A stretch of DNA of 64,000 nt, taken from positions 25,822 through 89,821 of the forward strand of contig QHUZ01000052.1 in NCBI GenBank assembly GCA_003223395.1, given 5' to 3'. Positions 51,027-59,257 of the stretch are shown here, piece by piece. This DNA is from Gemmatimonadota bacterium. GTDB lineage: Bacteria > Gemmatimonadota > Gemmatimonadetes > Gemmatimonadales > GWC2-71-9. Position numbers and translations under genes: made by a program. Position 1 is the stretch's first letter. Each line of letters begins with the position of its first letter. The notes below the pieces were generated by a model, which was given only the letters and a program-made list of their open reading frames with translations, was not told where the DNA came from and made no database searches.

Positions 51027-53711
51027 TTACCGGTTCGGCCCTATCAGTATTGCATTCGTCAGCATCTTCGCCGGCCCTCTCCAGAAAGCTCGGAACAGCG
51101 GATCACTGAGAAACAGCACGACTCGCCCATTCCCCTGGTTCTCGACCACCGCCCAGGTGCTGCCTTTGAGGAGGCGGGCGGTGTTGTCCGGCCAGGTGAA
51201 CCCCGAGAGCACCAACGAGTCCACCGGATCGGTGAAGGTGACGACGTTCGCGCCTCCCTTCGAGGGCCGCCAGAAAGTGTCGCCGTCGATGAATAGCGGT
51301 ATCCGGTTGCGGTCGTATCCCACGGTCAGCCAGTGTGTGGTATCCAGCGTCGCGCGGAAGATCGCGCCCGGGATCCACTCGGGCCGATTGCGCGGCGCTG
51401 CGGTGCTCGAGACCAGGGCGGGCTCGTTTCCGGCCGCCGCAGTGTCAGCCTTCGCGCCGCTGTCCGGTGCGACGCTCGCGATGCTCGAGAGCCCGACGTC
51501 CTTGTTCGCCGCAAGGTCACCCGCGCCACCGTACCCGATGAGTACGCCTCCTGAGCGCACCCACGTCTTCACCTTCTCGACGCCGTCATCGCCCAGTTCG
51601 CGCTTCATCCGGCCGCCACTGCCATCGGGAATGATGAGCACGTTGAAGGATTGGAGATCTTCGACGCGACCGATCGAGCGCAGTGGGACAGGGGTGAACG
51701 CCACGTTGAGCTCACGGGCGAGGTAGTACCACAACCAGCCGTAGCTCGTTTCAGAAATCCCATCGCCCGCCGCCACGAGGATCTTGGGGGCGTGCAGCCC
51801 AGCGACATCCTCGGAGCCGATGCCGGCGTCGCCGGTGTCGGGAAACGCCGTCTGGAGTGAGAAAACGGGCACGCCCAGGGCGGGCCCCAACGTGACAATG
51901 CGGTCGTGCAGACTGGCCGGGTTGCGCTGCACGCGTGCGACGAATGTCCCCCGCGGATAGGTCCGGCCGCCGATGAGAATCGGTTGCCTGGTCACCGCCA
52001 GCTTGAAGTCTTCGGCCTCGAGTGCGAGTGCCAGCCGTGCCGCTCCCGGCCTGTCGTTCAGGAAGGCGTAGCCGCTGGCTGCGCGCGGGGGCGCCGGAGG
52101 TGGGGGCACGATCGAATCGCTGACCGCGTCCCCCCCGCCATCCCCCGCATCTTCCGTCCAGTAGGCGTCAAGATTGAACGACAGCGGCAACGACCAGGCG
52201 GTGATGTCGTAGAACCCGTAGTCCTCCTTGTCCGCGTCCTCGCCACGCCGCCGGTTGCGCTGAAATTTCCCGAGTTCTCGCTGCACGAACGATCGCTCCA
52301 TGCTCGCCTGCGGTTCCAGCATGCCCTTCGCCAGACGCCGCTGCGGCTGGTTCAGGTCGATCACGTAACTACCGGCGGGGAACGTCCACGCGATCGCGGT
52401 CGTGCCCGGGCTGATGTAGGAATGCGCGACACGCGAGGCGAGAGGCTGACGCAGGCGTGTCACCTCGATCCCGTTCCGGAGCAGCAACCCGATCACATGC
52501 GCTGTCGACTGGGGGTCGTTGCCCGCTACGATCACGACGCGCTTCATCCGATCGGTCGCCGCTTCGGCCATCGCCGAGCGACGGAAGTCGTAATAGTCCT
52601 GCAACCGGGCCTGACGGTTCTTGGCCGTGGTCTCCAGCGTGGCCAGCGACGCGACAAAGTGGTGCGCGATGCCGTCGCGCAGCGTCGTGATCGTGCCATC
52701 ATCGCGACGCTTCCTGAATTGCCGGCCGCCATCAGTCTCGTACGTCATTCCGGTGGCGCCCTGGAACGTGGTCCATTCGTCCCAGTAGCCGACGTAGAAG
52801 AAGTCGAACACGCCGCCGACGTAGTACTGCCAGCCGTAGCGGTCGAACGCTGCTGCATTGCCGCGACCGTACGTCGCGAACCATTTCGTCGTCTGCGGTG
52901 GCAGGTTCATGTTCACCGCCTGCGCCACCGGCGGGAAGAAAAAGGACGACGTCGTGGAGTGATGGTCCACGAACACCTGCGGGCGCCAGCGCAGGATGCC
53001 GTCCATCATTGCCCGGACCTCGGGCTGGCTCTGCGCGAGCAAGTCGCGGTTCATGTCGAACCGGTAATGACTGTAGCGGCCGGTAACGCTCCAGGGCTCG
53101 CCCTGCTCGAAGGCCCAGGGGTGGTCGGCGCCGACGCCGACGGAGTTGTACCAGGCGGCGAAGCGCTCATGGCCATCGGGATTGGCCGAGGGGTTCAGCA
53201 CGAGGACCACGGACTTCAGGATCTCGAGGGTCTGCGGCTCGTCCGATGCCGCGAGCTGGTAGGCGACCTGCATCGCGGCTTCGAAGCCCGCCGGTTCGTC
53301 GCCATGGACCGAGTACTGGAAGACCGCAACGGCAGGGCTTTGCGCCGCGATCGCCGCCGCCCGCGCCGCCGATGTCTTGCGCGGATCGGCCAGCTCCGCC
53401 AGTCCGGCGCGGATCTGGTCGAGCTTGGCGAGGTTTGCGGGATCGGAAATGATCAGCGCCCGGATGGGCCGGTACTCCGTCGTGCGGCCCCAGGTCTCGA
53501 TCCGCACGCGGTCGCTCGCGGTGGCGACCAAGGTGTCGAGATAGTGCTGCATCACTGCGTACATGGTGTGCTGGTCGCCGGCGGCGTAGCCGGTGATCGC
53601 TTCGGGGCGCGGGACCGCAGGCCGGTAGGGGCCGCGGGAGTAGAAATCGAACGGCTCCTGGGCGCGGAGCGGGGACACCAGGCCGATCAGAAGGCACAGA
53701 ACGGGGCGCAT
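51027..53711 (-). CDS. Secreted M14-family zinc carboxypeptidase-like protein
   Basis: An 894-residue protein with signal MRPVLCLLIGLVSPLRAQ. The M14 fold occupies about 40-400: zinc ligands His136 and Glu139 in SVHGDEPAG, the third ligand in FVDHHSTTS (about 250), LNPSANPDGHERF, RFDMNRD and catalytic Glu in TYETDGG. The C-terminal half (about 470-890) has no clear enzyme motif but resembles a glutamine amidotransferase/ThuA-like fold (FNVLIIPDGSGG, GGVLIGYGG). ATG 53711 is used; a longer frame would begin in a palindrome. Confidence 0.88.
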   Translation of the reverse strand: MRPVLCLLIGLVSPLRAQEPFDFYSRGPYRPAVPRPEAITGYAAGDQHTMYAVMQHYLDTLVATASDRVRIETWGRTTEYRPIRALIISDPANLAKLDQIRAGLAELADPRKTSAARAAAIAAQSPAVAVFQYSVHGDEPAGFEAAMQVAYQLAASDEPQTLEILKSVVLVLNPSANPDGHERFAAWYNSVGVGADHPWAFEQGEPWSVTGRYSHYRFDMNRDLLAQSQPEVRAMMDGILRWRPQVFVDHHSTTSSFFFPPVAQAVNMNLPPQTTKWFATYGRGNAAAFDRYGWQYYVGGVFDFFYVGYWDEWTTFQGATGMTYETDGGRQFRKRRDDGTITTLRDGIAHHFVASLATLETTAKNRQARLQDYYDFRRSAMAEAATDRMKRVVIVAGNDPQSTAHVIGLLLRNGIEVTRLRQPLASRVAHSYISPGTTAIAWTFPAGSYVIDLNQPQRRLAKGMLEPQASMERSFVQRELGKFQRNRRRGEDADKEDYGFYDITAWSLPLSFNLDAYWTEDAGDGGGDAVSDSIVPPPPAPPRAASGYAFLNDRPGAARLALALEAEDFKLAVTRQPILIGGRTYPRGTFVARVQRNPASLHDRIVTLGPALGVPVFSLQTAFPDTGDAGIGSEDVAGLHAPKILVAAGDGISETSYGWLWYYLARELNVAFTPVPLRSIGRVEDLQSFNVLIIPDGSGGRMKRELGDDGVEKVKTWVRSGGVLIGYGGAGDLAANKDVGLSSIASVAPDSGAKADTAAAGNEPALVSSTAAPRNRPEWIPGAIFRATLDTTHWLTVGYDRNRIPLFIDGDTFWRPSKGGANVVTFTDPVDSLVLSGFTWPDNTARLLKGSTWAVVENQGNGRVVLFLSDPLFRAFWRGPAKMLTNAILIGPNR

Positions 53712-53744
53712 GGTCTTCCGAATTTGAGGTTGTGCGAGATGTCG

Positions 53745-53772
53745 GTAGGGGCGCAGCATGCTGCGCCCCTAC
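53745..53772. repeat. 28-bp perfect palindrome, copy 3
   Basis: Identical to copy 1 at 23659. It sits in the 89-bp gap between the M14 gene and the hybrid kinase gene, both on the minus strand, so it may separate the two transcripts. Confidence 0.85.
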
Positions 53773-53800
53773 AAAAACCCGTGCAACATTTTCGACGTTT

Positions 53801-55720
53801 TTACGCGCGGCGTCGTGCCGCGGGCAATGCCTGATCGAAAGAAGCGAACTCGAATGGCTTGGGGACGCAAGGCCGCCCGGTACCGTCGAGGAAGCGGCGC
53901 ATTTGCTCGTTCACGAGGTCCCCGGTCGTAAAGATCACGCGCTCGGCGTGGGTGGGGTCGTTGCTGCGCAGTCGCTCGAAGATCTGCTCGCCGGAGAGGT
54001 CCGGCATGCGCATATCCAGGATGACCGCGTCGTATTTCGATGCCTTGAGGCGAACGAGGGCGTCCTCGCCGCTGGCCGTGGTCTCGACATCATGGCCCTT
54101 GCCGGCCAGATAGCGCTGTAGCGACACGCGGACCGAAGCCTCATCGTCCACCACGAGCACCCGCAGGCGGTCGCTCCCCGTGGGCTGGACGTGCGGGACG
54201 GCGGTGAGCTCCACTGAGGTCCGTGGCTCGGTGACCGGGATCTCGACCACGAACCGGGCACCGCCTTGCGGCGCGTTTTCCGCCCAGATCCGCCCCTCGT
54301 GCTCGCGCACGATGCCGAGCGAGATCGAGAGCCCGAGGCCCGTTCCCGAACCGGTCGGTTTGGTCGTGAAGAAGGGGTTGAAGATGCGCTCGATCAGGTT
54401 CGCCGGAATTCCGGCGCCGGTGTCCTCGATCTCGATCCGGATCGAGTCCGCGTTGCGCCGGGTGCGCACCGTGAGCCGGTGATGGTGGCCGTCCCGCTGC
54501 TCCATCGCCTGCTCGGCATTCGTGATGAGGTTCAGGAAGACCTGCTGCAACTGGTGCGCGTCGGCCATGGTGTCCGGGAGCGATTCGTCGTATTCACGCC
54601 GGACGTCGATGCCGCGGACGCGCAGCTCGTAGCCGCGTAGCTCGAGGGTGTCGTCCAGCACCTGGTTGAGTGCGGTTTGGACTTTTTCGGCTTTATGCTG
54701 GCGCGCAAAGGTCAGCAGGTTCTGTACGATACGGCTGGCGCGGCGCGCCTCGCTGTAGATCGTCTCCGCCGCCGTGCGCTGATCGGGCGGGAAGCGTTTC
54801 TCGGCGAGCAGCAGTTGGGCGAACGCGGAGATGCCGGCGAGCGGGTTGTTGAGCTCGTGCGCCACGCCGGAGACGAGCTGCCCGATCGCCGACATTTTTT
54901 CCGACTGGATGAGCTGTTCCTGCAGCATCTTCTGGTCGGTGACGTCGCGGATGAGACACAACACTTCCTCATCCTTCTGCGGCGTCGAGTAGGTGATCGC
55001 GATCGTGCGGACTTCGCCATCCTTACGGTAGAACTGCGACTCGAACAGGCCCGTTTCGCCGGCAAGCGCCTGCTGGAAGTGGCCCAGCGCCTTCGGGAGG
55101 TCGTCGTCAGGGAGCATTGGGGCGAACCATTGACCGACCAGCTCGTCGCGCTTGTATCCGGAGATGTTTTCCGCGGCGTGGTTCACCGTAGTGAAGCGGC
55201 CGTTCGCGTCGAGGGTGACGATCGCGTCGGAGGCCGATTCGACCAGGTGGCGGTAGCGCGCTTCCGAGCGTGCCAGCGTCTCCTGGGCGCGCTTGGGTTC
55301 TGTGATATCGCGAAGGGTGGCGACGGTGCCGATGATCTCACCGTGCATGCGAAACGGACCGCTCGAAACGGCCACGTCGCGCTCTTCCCCGTTGCTGTGA
55401 TTGACGATCCGCGTCTCGTACCGCTGCGTCTCCCCACCGAGGACGCGGTCCTCGCGCGAGGCGACGTGGGCTCGCTCGTTCGGCGACACGCTGTCGGCGA
55501 TCGCCTGGCCGACGATATCGCCCACCTGCCAGCCCAGCATGTCGGCCCCGGCCTGGTTCGCGGCGAGAACCCGCCGATCGGTACCGGTGACCACGACGGC
55601 GTCCGGCAGGGCAGCCACGATGTCGGCTGCCGTCTGCAGCAAGTCGACCAGTGGACTCTTGCCTGCCGCAGTGCTTGCCCCAGTTCCTCGGGTCGGCGAG
55701 ACGCGACGAGCTTTACTCAC
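53801..55720 (-). CDS. Soluble PAS-PAS hybrid histidine kinase with receiver domain
   Basis: A 639-residue cytoplasmic sensor, no membrane span. PAS domains at about 30-140 and 150-265 (the second with a PAC motif FYRKDGEVRTI). HisKA with phospho-acceptor His288 in GVAHELNNPLAG; HATPase at about 385-495 with NLITNAEQAM, DTGAGIP and GSGTGLGLS. Receiver (about 518-635) with VDDEAS and Asp569 in ILDMRMPDLSG. GTG 55720 overlaps the stop of the heme-oxygenase-fold gene (GTGA), tying the kinase to that protein. Confidence 0.93.
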   Translation of the reverse strand: MSKARRVSPTRGTGASTAAGKSPLVDLLQTAADIVAALPDAVVVTGTDRRVLAANQAGADMLGWQVGDIVGQAIADSVSPNERAHVASREDRVLGGETQRYETRIVNHSNGEERDVAVSSGPFRMHGEIIGTVATLRDITEPKRAQETLARSEARYRHLVESASDAIVTLDANGRFTTVNHAAENISGYKRDELVGQWFAPMLPDDDLPKALGHFQQALAGETGLFESQFYRKDGEVRTIAITYSTPQKDEEVLCLIRDVTDQKMLQEQLIQSEKMSAIGQLVSGVAHELNNPLAGISAFAQLLLAEKRFPPDQRTAAETIYSEARRASRIVQNLLTFARQHKAEKVQTALNQVLDDTLELRGYELRVRGIDVRREYDESLPDTMADAHQLQQVFLNLITNAEQAMEQRDGHHHRLTVRTRRNADSIRIEIEDTGAGIPANLIERIFNPFFTTKPTGSGTGLGLSISLGIVREHEGRIWAENAPQGGARFVVEIPVTEPRTSVELTAVPHVQPTGSDRLRVLVVDDEASVRVSLQRYLAGKGHDVETTASGEDALVRLKASKYDAVILDMRMPDLSGEQIFERLRSNDPTHAERVIFTTGDLVNEQMRRFLDGTGRPCVPKPFEFASFDQALPAARRRA

Positions 55721-56397
55721 GCGTGATAAGACGCCTCCATGGAGACCTTCATCAAGCTCAGACTTTCCAATGCGACCTGGGTGACCTTTTCGGGGGTGTC
55801 GCTGTTCCCCCGCTTGACGCAGTCCTTGATAATCTCCAGGGCATGAATTGGATGCTCATCGTCGTACTTGGCATGCTCCTCGAGCCACCAGCGACCCCGC
55901 GGTCCGATCTTCTCGTTCTTCGCGAGCCCTCGCAGCGCTTTTTCCGAGATTTTCTGGGCGACCCCTTCGACTGCGTAGTTCGTCGCCGAAACCGCCTGTC
56001 CGAATTCGGCATTGCGGCACATCTCGGTCAAGTAGGCGTGGAATTTCTTGACTGCCGGAATCATCGGTTCCGGTTCCTGGAACCGCTTCTTGTGAACGTT
56101 GAAGCCATCGCCCATGGCGCGCCACATCGCGTCGTGCCGCCGCTCGACGCGGATGTTGTCGGTGAAGAACTCACGCCCCATCGCGGGCGAGCGATCCAGC
56201 AGCATCTGCAGCCACTGGGGGAAGTCGCGAATGATGGGATAGAACCCGACCAGGAAGTTCTGGATTTGCCCATCCACCAGTTGATTCTCGGATGCGTCAA
56301 TAATCACCGGTGTATCGAGGATGGCCTGTCGGCTGGGCTCCAGCGTGGAATCCAGGTCCGCGACCCAAGGTGGGTGCGGGGTCACTTGCACTGACAT
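55717..56397 (-). CDS. TenA/PqqC-like heme-oxygenase-fold protein, possible di-iron oxidase
   Basis: A 226-residue all-helical protein. RRHDAMWRAMGDGF, NYAVEGVAQKIS and YDDEHPIHALEIIKD supply the His/Glu/Asp positions seen in TenA, CADD and PqqC-type members of the heme-oxygenase-like superfamily. Known members are thiaminases, PQQ oxidases and di-iron N-oxygenases; none can be chosen. GGAGAGGAG precedes the start. It is co-translated with the PAS hybrid kinase, so it may act in, or produce a signal for, that pathway. Confidence 0.8.
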   Translation of the reverse strand: MSVQVTPHPPWVADLDSTLEPSRQAILDTPVIIDASENQLVDGQIQNFLVGFYPIIRDFPQWLQMLLDRSPAMGREFFTDNIRVERRHDAMWRAMGDGFNVHKKRFQEPEPMIPAVKKFHAYLTEMCRNAEFGQAVSATNYAVEGVAQKISEKALRGLAKNEKIGPRGRWWLEEHAKYDDEHPIHALEIIKDCVKRGNSDTPEKVTQVALESLSLMKVSMEASYHA

Positions 56398-56525
56398 TAC
56401 GGCTCCTCTCCCGGGCGCGGGCGTGGATAGCTAGTGTTCAACGTGGGGTGCAATGTACGGGCGAGGATGGAACATGCAAGCATAAGTCGGATAGTGACTT
56501 GGAGCACATCAGCAAAATGGGACAC

Positions 56526-56555
56526 TTGACAAGATATATCGTGTAAGAATATCGT
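56526..56555 (+). promoter_or_regulatory. Promoter and repeated motif upstream of padR
   Basis: TTGACA (56526-56531) lies 17 bp before a weak ATATCG (56549-56554). ATATCGT occurs twice (56536-56542 and 56549-56555), 13 bp apart, a possible autoregulatory operator. The surrounding gap 56398-56581 is AT-rich and divergent. Confidence 0.5.
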
Positions 56556-56581
56556 CACGTAACATCTCACCAGAGGCAAAG

Positions 56582-57148
56582 ATGGGCGGGAAGTTCGGCT
56601 GGGAGGGGTTTGGTTTTGCGTTCGGACCCCGGGCATGGGGCTTTCGTGGGCGCGGACCCCGGAGTTGGCGGCGTCAGTGGTTCGGCGCCGGCGACATGAA
56701 ATACGTCATTCTGAAGCTGCTGCGCGACAAGCCACGTCATGGATACGAAGTCATGAAGGAGTTGGAAGAGCGGATGCACGGCTGCTACACGCCGTCGCCG
56801 GGTACCATCTATCCAACCCTGCAGTGGCTCGAGGACGAGGGACTGGTCGTCGGGCGCGATGTCGAAGGTAAGAAGGTGTACGAAATCACCGACACAGGAC
56901 GGGCGTTTTTGGACGAGCACAAGGACATCGTCGAAGAGATCTTCGATCGCGTAACCGAGACCGTGGAGCGCACGGTGGGTGGCTCGATGGTCGAGGTCAA
57001 TCGGGCGTTGGGCCAGCTCGTGAAGGCAGTCTACCGGACCGGCTGGAAAGCCGAGACCGATGCGGCCCGCAAGGGCGTTGCTGAGATCCTGGCGAAGGCG
57101 ACGGCGGAGATCGAGGCGTTAGGAGCGGCGCCGGCGGGTAAGGCCTAA
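56582..57148 (+). CDS. PadR-family transcriptional regulator
   Basis: A 188-residue regulator. After an unusual Gly/Phe/Trp/Arg-rich leader (1-38; FGFAFGPRAWGFRGRGPR), the PadR winged helix runs from DMKYVILKLLRDKPRHGYEV to EITDTGRAFLDEH. GCYTPSPGTIYPTLQWLEDEG is the signature wing region. The C-terminus is helical. PadR proteins repress stress or transport genes; the divergent heme-oxygenase-fold/kinase operon is the nearest target. The stop interlocks with the next minus-strand gene. Confidence 0.93.
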   Translation: MGGKFGWEGFGFAFGPRAWGFRGRGPRSWRRQWFGAGDMKYVILKLLRDKPRHGYEVMKELEERMHGCYTPSPGTIYPTLQWLEDEGLVVGRDVEGKKVYEITDTGRAFLDEHKDIVEEIFDRVTETVERTVGGSMVEVNRALGQLVKAVYRTGWKAETDAARKGVAEILAKATAEIEALGAAPAGKA

Positions 57149-58206
57149 CGCAACCACACCCAGATCGTCCCCGCGGGGCAGGTCGACCCCATCCCGAACG
57201 ACGGCGATGAGGGTGTGATGCTCCACGGGACGATGCTGGTGGGCGAGCGCGGGCGCCCCCCACGGTAAATCTCCACCGCCTCAACTTGATCTGCCGCGAT
57301 CGCCGAGAGCGGCCACCCCGCCCCGTTTTGCCCGTCGATAAAGATGGCGTACCGGCGCAGCTCAGCCGGCCCGAAGCCTTTTGCCGTTGCGGACGGCGCG
57401 CGGGGTAAGGCGAGATCCAGCCGCAACTCCCGGAGCTCTGCGAGCTCTTCACGGGGAATAAAGACCGAGTTTCCGCCGCTGCAGCGCACCCGCCGTGATG
57501 CATGAGCGTCCCACGCCGCATCGAGCGTACCGCCAAAACCCGCCAGCCGGCCGATCCGGCGATTGCTCAACCCCTCAGGCACTGGGCCGAGCAGCAGCGA
57601 GACATCCAGCGCTTCGCCCACCGGTAACGTGACCGCGTGCCGCAACGCGAAGTAGCCGCGCTTTCGGACCATGAGCATGAACGTTCCGGCCGTGACGGTC
57701 GGCAGGCTGAAGCGACCCAGGCTGTCCGTCGTCGTCGCGACCGCACCGCCGAGGACCACCACTTCCGCACCCGCGATCGGGCGATCATAGATGTCCGAAA
57801 CCGTGCCGAGCACGCCGCTGCGGCGGCCGCGGATCACGATCGGTTTCAGCTCCTGTACCACGGGAGTCAAGCGTGGAGTGATTTCCGCTCCGGCGCTGTC
57901 GATGACAACAGTGACTTCGACGGGATTGAAGCCGAGCCGGCGGAAGAAAAACCGCTCCTCCCCTTGCTCGAGGCTATCGATCTGAAAGCGACCGTCTGCG
58001 CCGGTCAGCGTCTTTCGCCCGGCCGTCATGGCGAGAACCTGGACCTGATCGATCGGTTGGCCCGCGGTGTCGCGCACGATGCCACTGACCGTGCGGAGGT
58101 TGATTTGCGCCGGGAGAGCGCGAGCTGGTAAGAGGACAACGACGGCCGCAAGCGCGAGCGCGTAGCGTGACATACGAACCATTTTTACCCCGCGGCTCGT
58201 AGTCAT
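57145..58206 (-). CDS. Secreted protein with CarboxypepD_reg domains and TonB-plug-like C-terminus
   Basis: A 353-residue exported protein (hydrophobic signal YALALAAVVVLLPARALPAQ). Two carboxypeptidase-regulatory-like domains lie at about 40-115 (VSGIVRDTAGQPIDQVQV) and 135-205 (VSDIYDRPIAGAEVVVLGG). The end (RRYAIFIDGQNGAGW, VEAVEIYRGG) recalls a TonB-dependent receptor plug with no barrel. ATG 58206 overlaps the FAD-subunit stop; ATG 58182 or 58173 would shorten the leader. Last gene of the molybdoenzyme-like operon. Confidence 0.75.
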   Translation of the reverse strand: MTTSRGVKMVRMSRYALALAAVVVLLPARALPAQINLRTVSGIVRDTAGQPIDQVQVLAMTAGRKTLTGADGRFQIDSLEQGEERFFFRRLGFNPVEVTVVIDSAGAEITPRLTPVVQELKPIVIRGRRSGVLGTVSDIYDRPIAGAEVVVLGGAVATTTDSLGRFSLPTVTAGTFMLMVRKRGYFALRHAVTLPVGEALDVSLLLGPVPEGLSNRRIGRLAGFGGTLDAAWDAHASRRVRCSGGNSVFIPREELAELRELRLDLALPRAPSATAKGFGPAELRRYAIFIDGQNGAGWPLSAIAADQVEAVEIYRGGRPRSPTSIVPWSITPSSPSFGMGSTCPAGTIWVWLR

Positions 58207-58720
58207 GATCCCGCGCGTTCGCGCAGCTCCTGCAGCGCGCGAGCCACATAGACCCGGGTCATCTGCTTGCGCCAGGATAGATCGAAATCTGTGTTATCCA
58301 TAGGCTTGGACGGTCGGTAGGCCGCTTCCGCCGCGGCCGCGATGGCTTCATCGGAGAGTGGTACGCCCTGGAGGGTAGCACCGGCTTCCGGGACTTCCTG
58401 CGGATAGCTCGCCACGCCACCCAGGACAATGCGTGCAGCGGCGACATTTTTTCCTTTCCACTGTATCCAGGCAGCGACGCCGAGCACCGGAAAATCGAAC
58501 GAGCCACGCCGCCGCAGCTTGTGGTAGACGGCATCCCAGCTGTTGGGCGCGGGCAGACGCACGTCAACCAGGATTTCGTCGGGCTGCTTGGTGAGGTAAT
58601 TGATCCCGTCATTGTGGTAGAACCGGCCAGCCGGGACGACGCGCTCACCCTGCGGTCCTACCAGGCGGTATTCGGCGCCAATCGCGACCATCACCGGAGC
58701 GACGTCCGACGAGCTGACGG

Positions 58721-58868
58721 CCCAGCAGCGCGGCGACGACGGCGCCACCCAGCAGATGTGGCCGTCCTTCTTCATGCAGAAGTCGATCGACTTCCCCAGC
58801 AGCGCGGCGACGACGGCGCCACCCAGCAGATGTGGCCGTCCTTCTTCATGCAGAAGTCGATCGACTTC
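58721..58868. repeat. 74-bp perfect tandem duplication inside the FAD-subunit gene
   Basis: 58721-58794 is repeated at 58795-58868 without change. The unit encodes the KSIDFCMKKDGHIC region with two cluster cysteines. 74 is not divisible by three, so the copy breaks the frame. Confidence 0.9.
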
Positions 58869-58987
58869 CGCCACTCGTAGCTCTGATTGTAGTAGTTGCA
58901 GCGCGTGTCGAGACACAGGTTGCCGCCGAGGGTGCCCATGTTGCGGAGTAGCGGCGTGGAGACGAGGCGGGCAGCGGTGGCGACGGC

Positions 58988-59071
58988 GGAATGTTGGAAC
59001 GATGGAATGTTGGAAAGAGTGCTGAGGGTAACACACGTTCCAACTTTCTCACGTTCCATCGTTCGCAGTTC
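58988..59071. repeat. TTGGAACGATGG-type inverted repeat within coding sequence
   Basis: The left arm (58988-59020; GGAATGTTGGAACGATGG) and right arm (59031-59071) are imperfect reverse complements. Its translation, EREKVGTCVTLSTLSNIPSF in part, replaces sequence that is conserved in relatives between LRT and ARLVSTPLLRNMG. Confidence 0.65.
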
Positions 59072-59257
59072 CGGAATCCCCATCAGCGAAATGACTGTCT
59101 TCGGCTCCTGATGGCGCCGCTTCATGTTGGGATAGAGGTCGGTACCGCCGGCGACGTACATGCCCTCGGGCCCCGCCTCGGCCTTCATCCGCAGCGCCTC
59201 GGCGAGTGAGCGCGGTTGGAGATATGTGAATGAAGGCAGCCGAAGCATCGTTGCGCC

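Larger units (their letters stand above)
58203..59248 (-). pseudogene. FAD-binding subunit of a 4-hydroxybenzoyl-CoA reductase-type molybdoenzyme, broken by 74-bp tandem duplication
   Basis: Frame 1 (59248 to about 58790) has SFTYLQPRSLAEAL, the FAD loop YVAGGTDLYPNMKRR, LRNMGTLGGNLCLDTRC and NYYNQSYEWR. Frame 2 (about 58790-58203) has DVAPVMVAIGAEYRLVG and the C-terminal domain. CLDTRC, FCMKKDGHIC and RCWA are the Cys set of the extra 4Fe-4S loop of HcrB-like subunits. A 74-bp direct duplication shifts the frame. Removing one copy leaves 972 nt, an uninterrupted 323-residue ORF. True mutation and assembly error are both possible. Confidence 0.85.

Noticed and set aside
51906..53834. A 642-codon plus-strand frame.
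   Set aside because: Antisense to the M14 peptidase, which has signal peptide and zinc motifs.
58721..58868. The direct repeat as a CRISPR or minisatellite.
   Set aside because: Only two adjacent copies without spacers, within a coding sequence.
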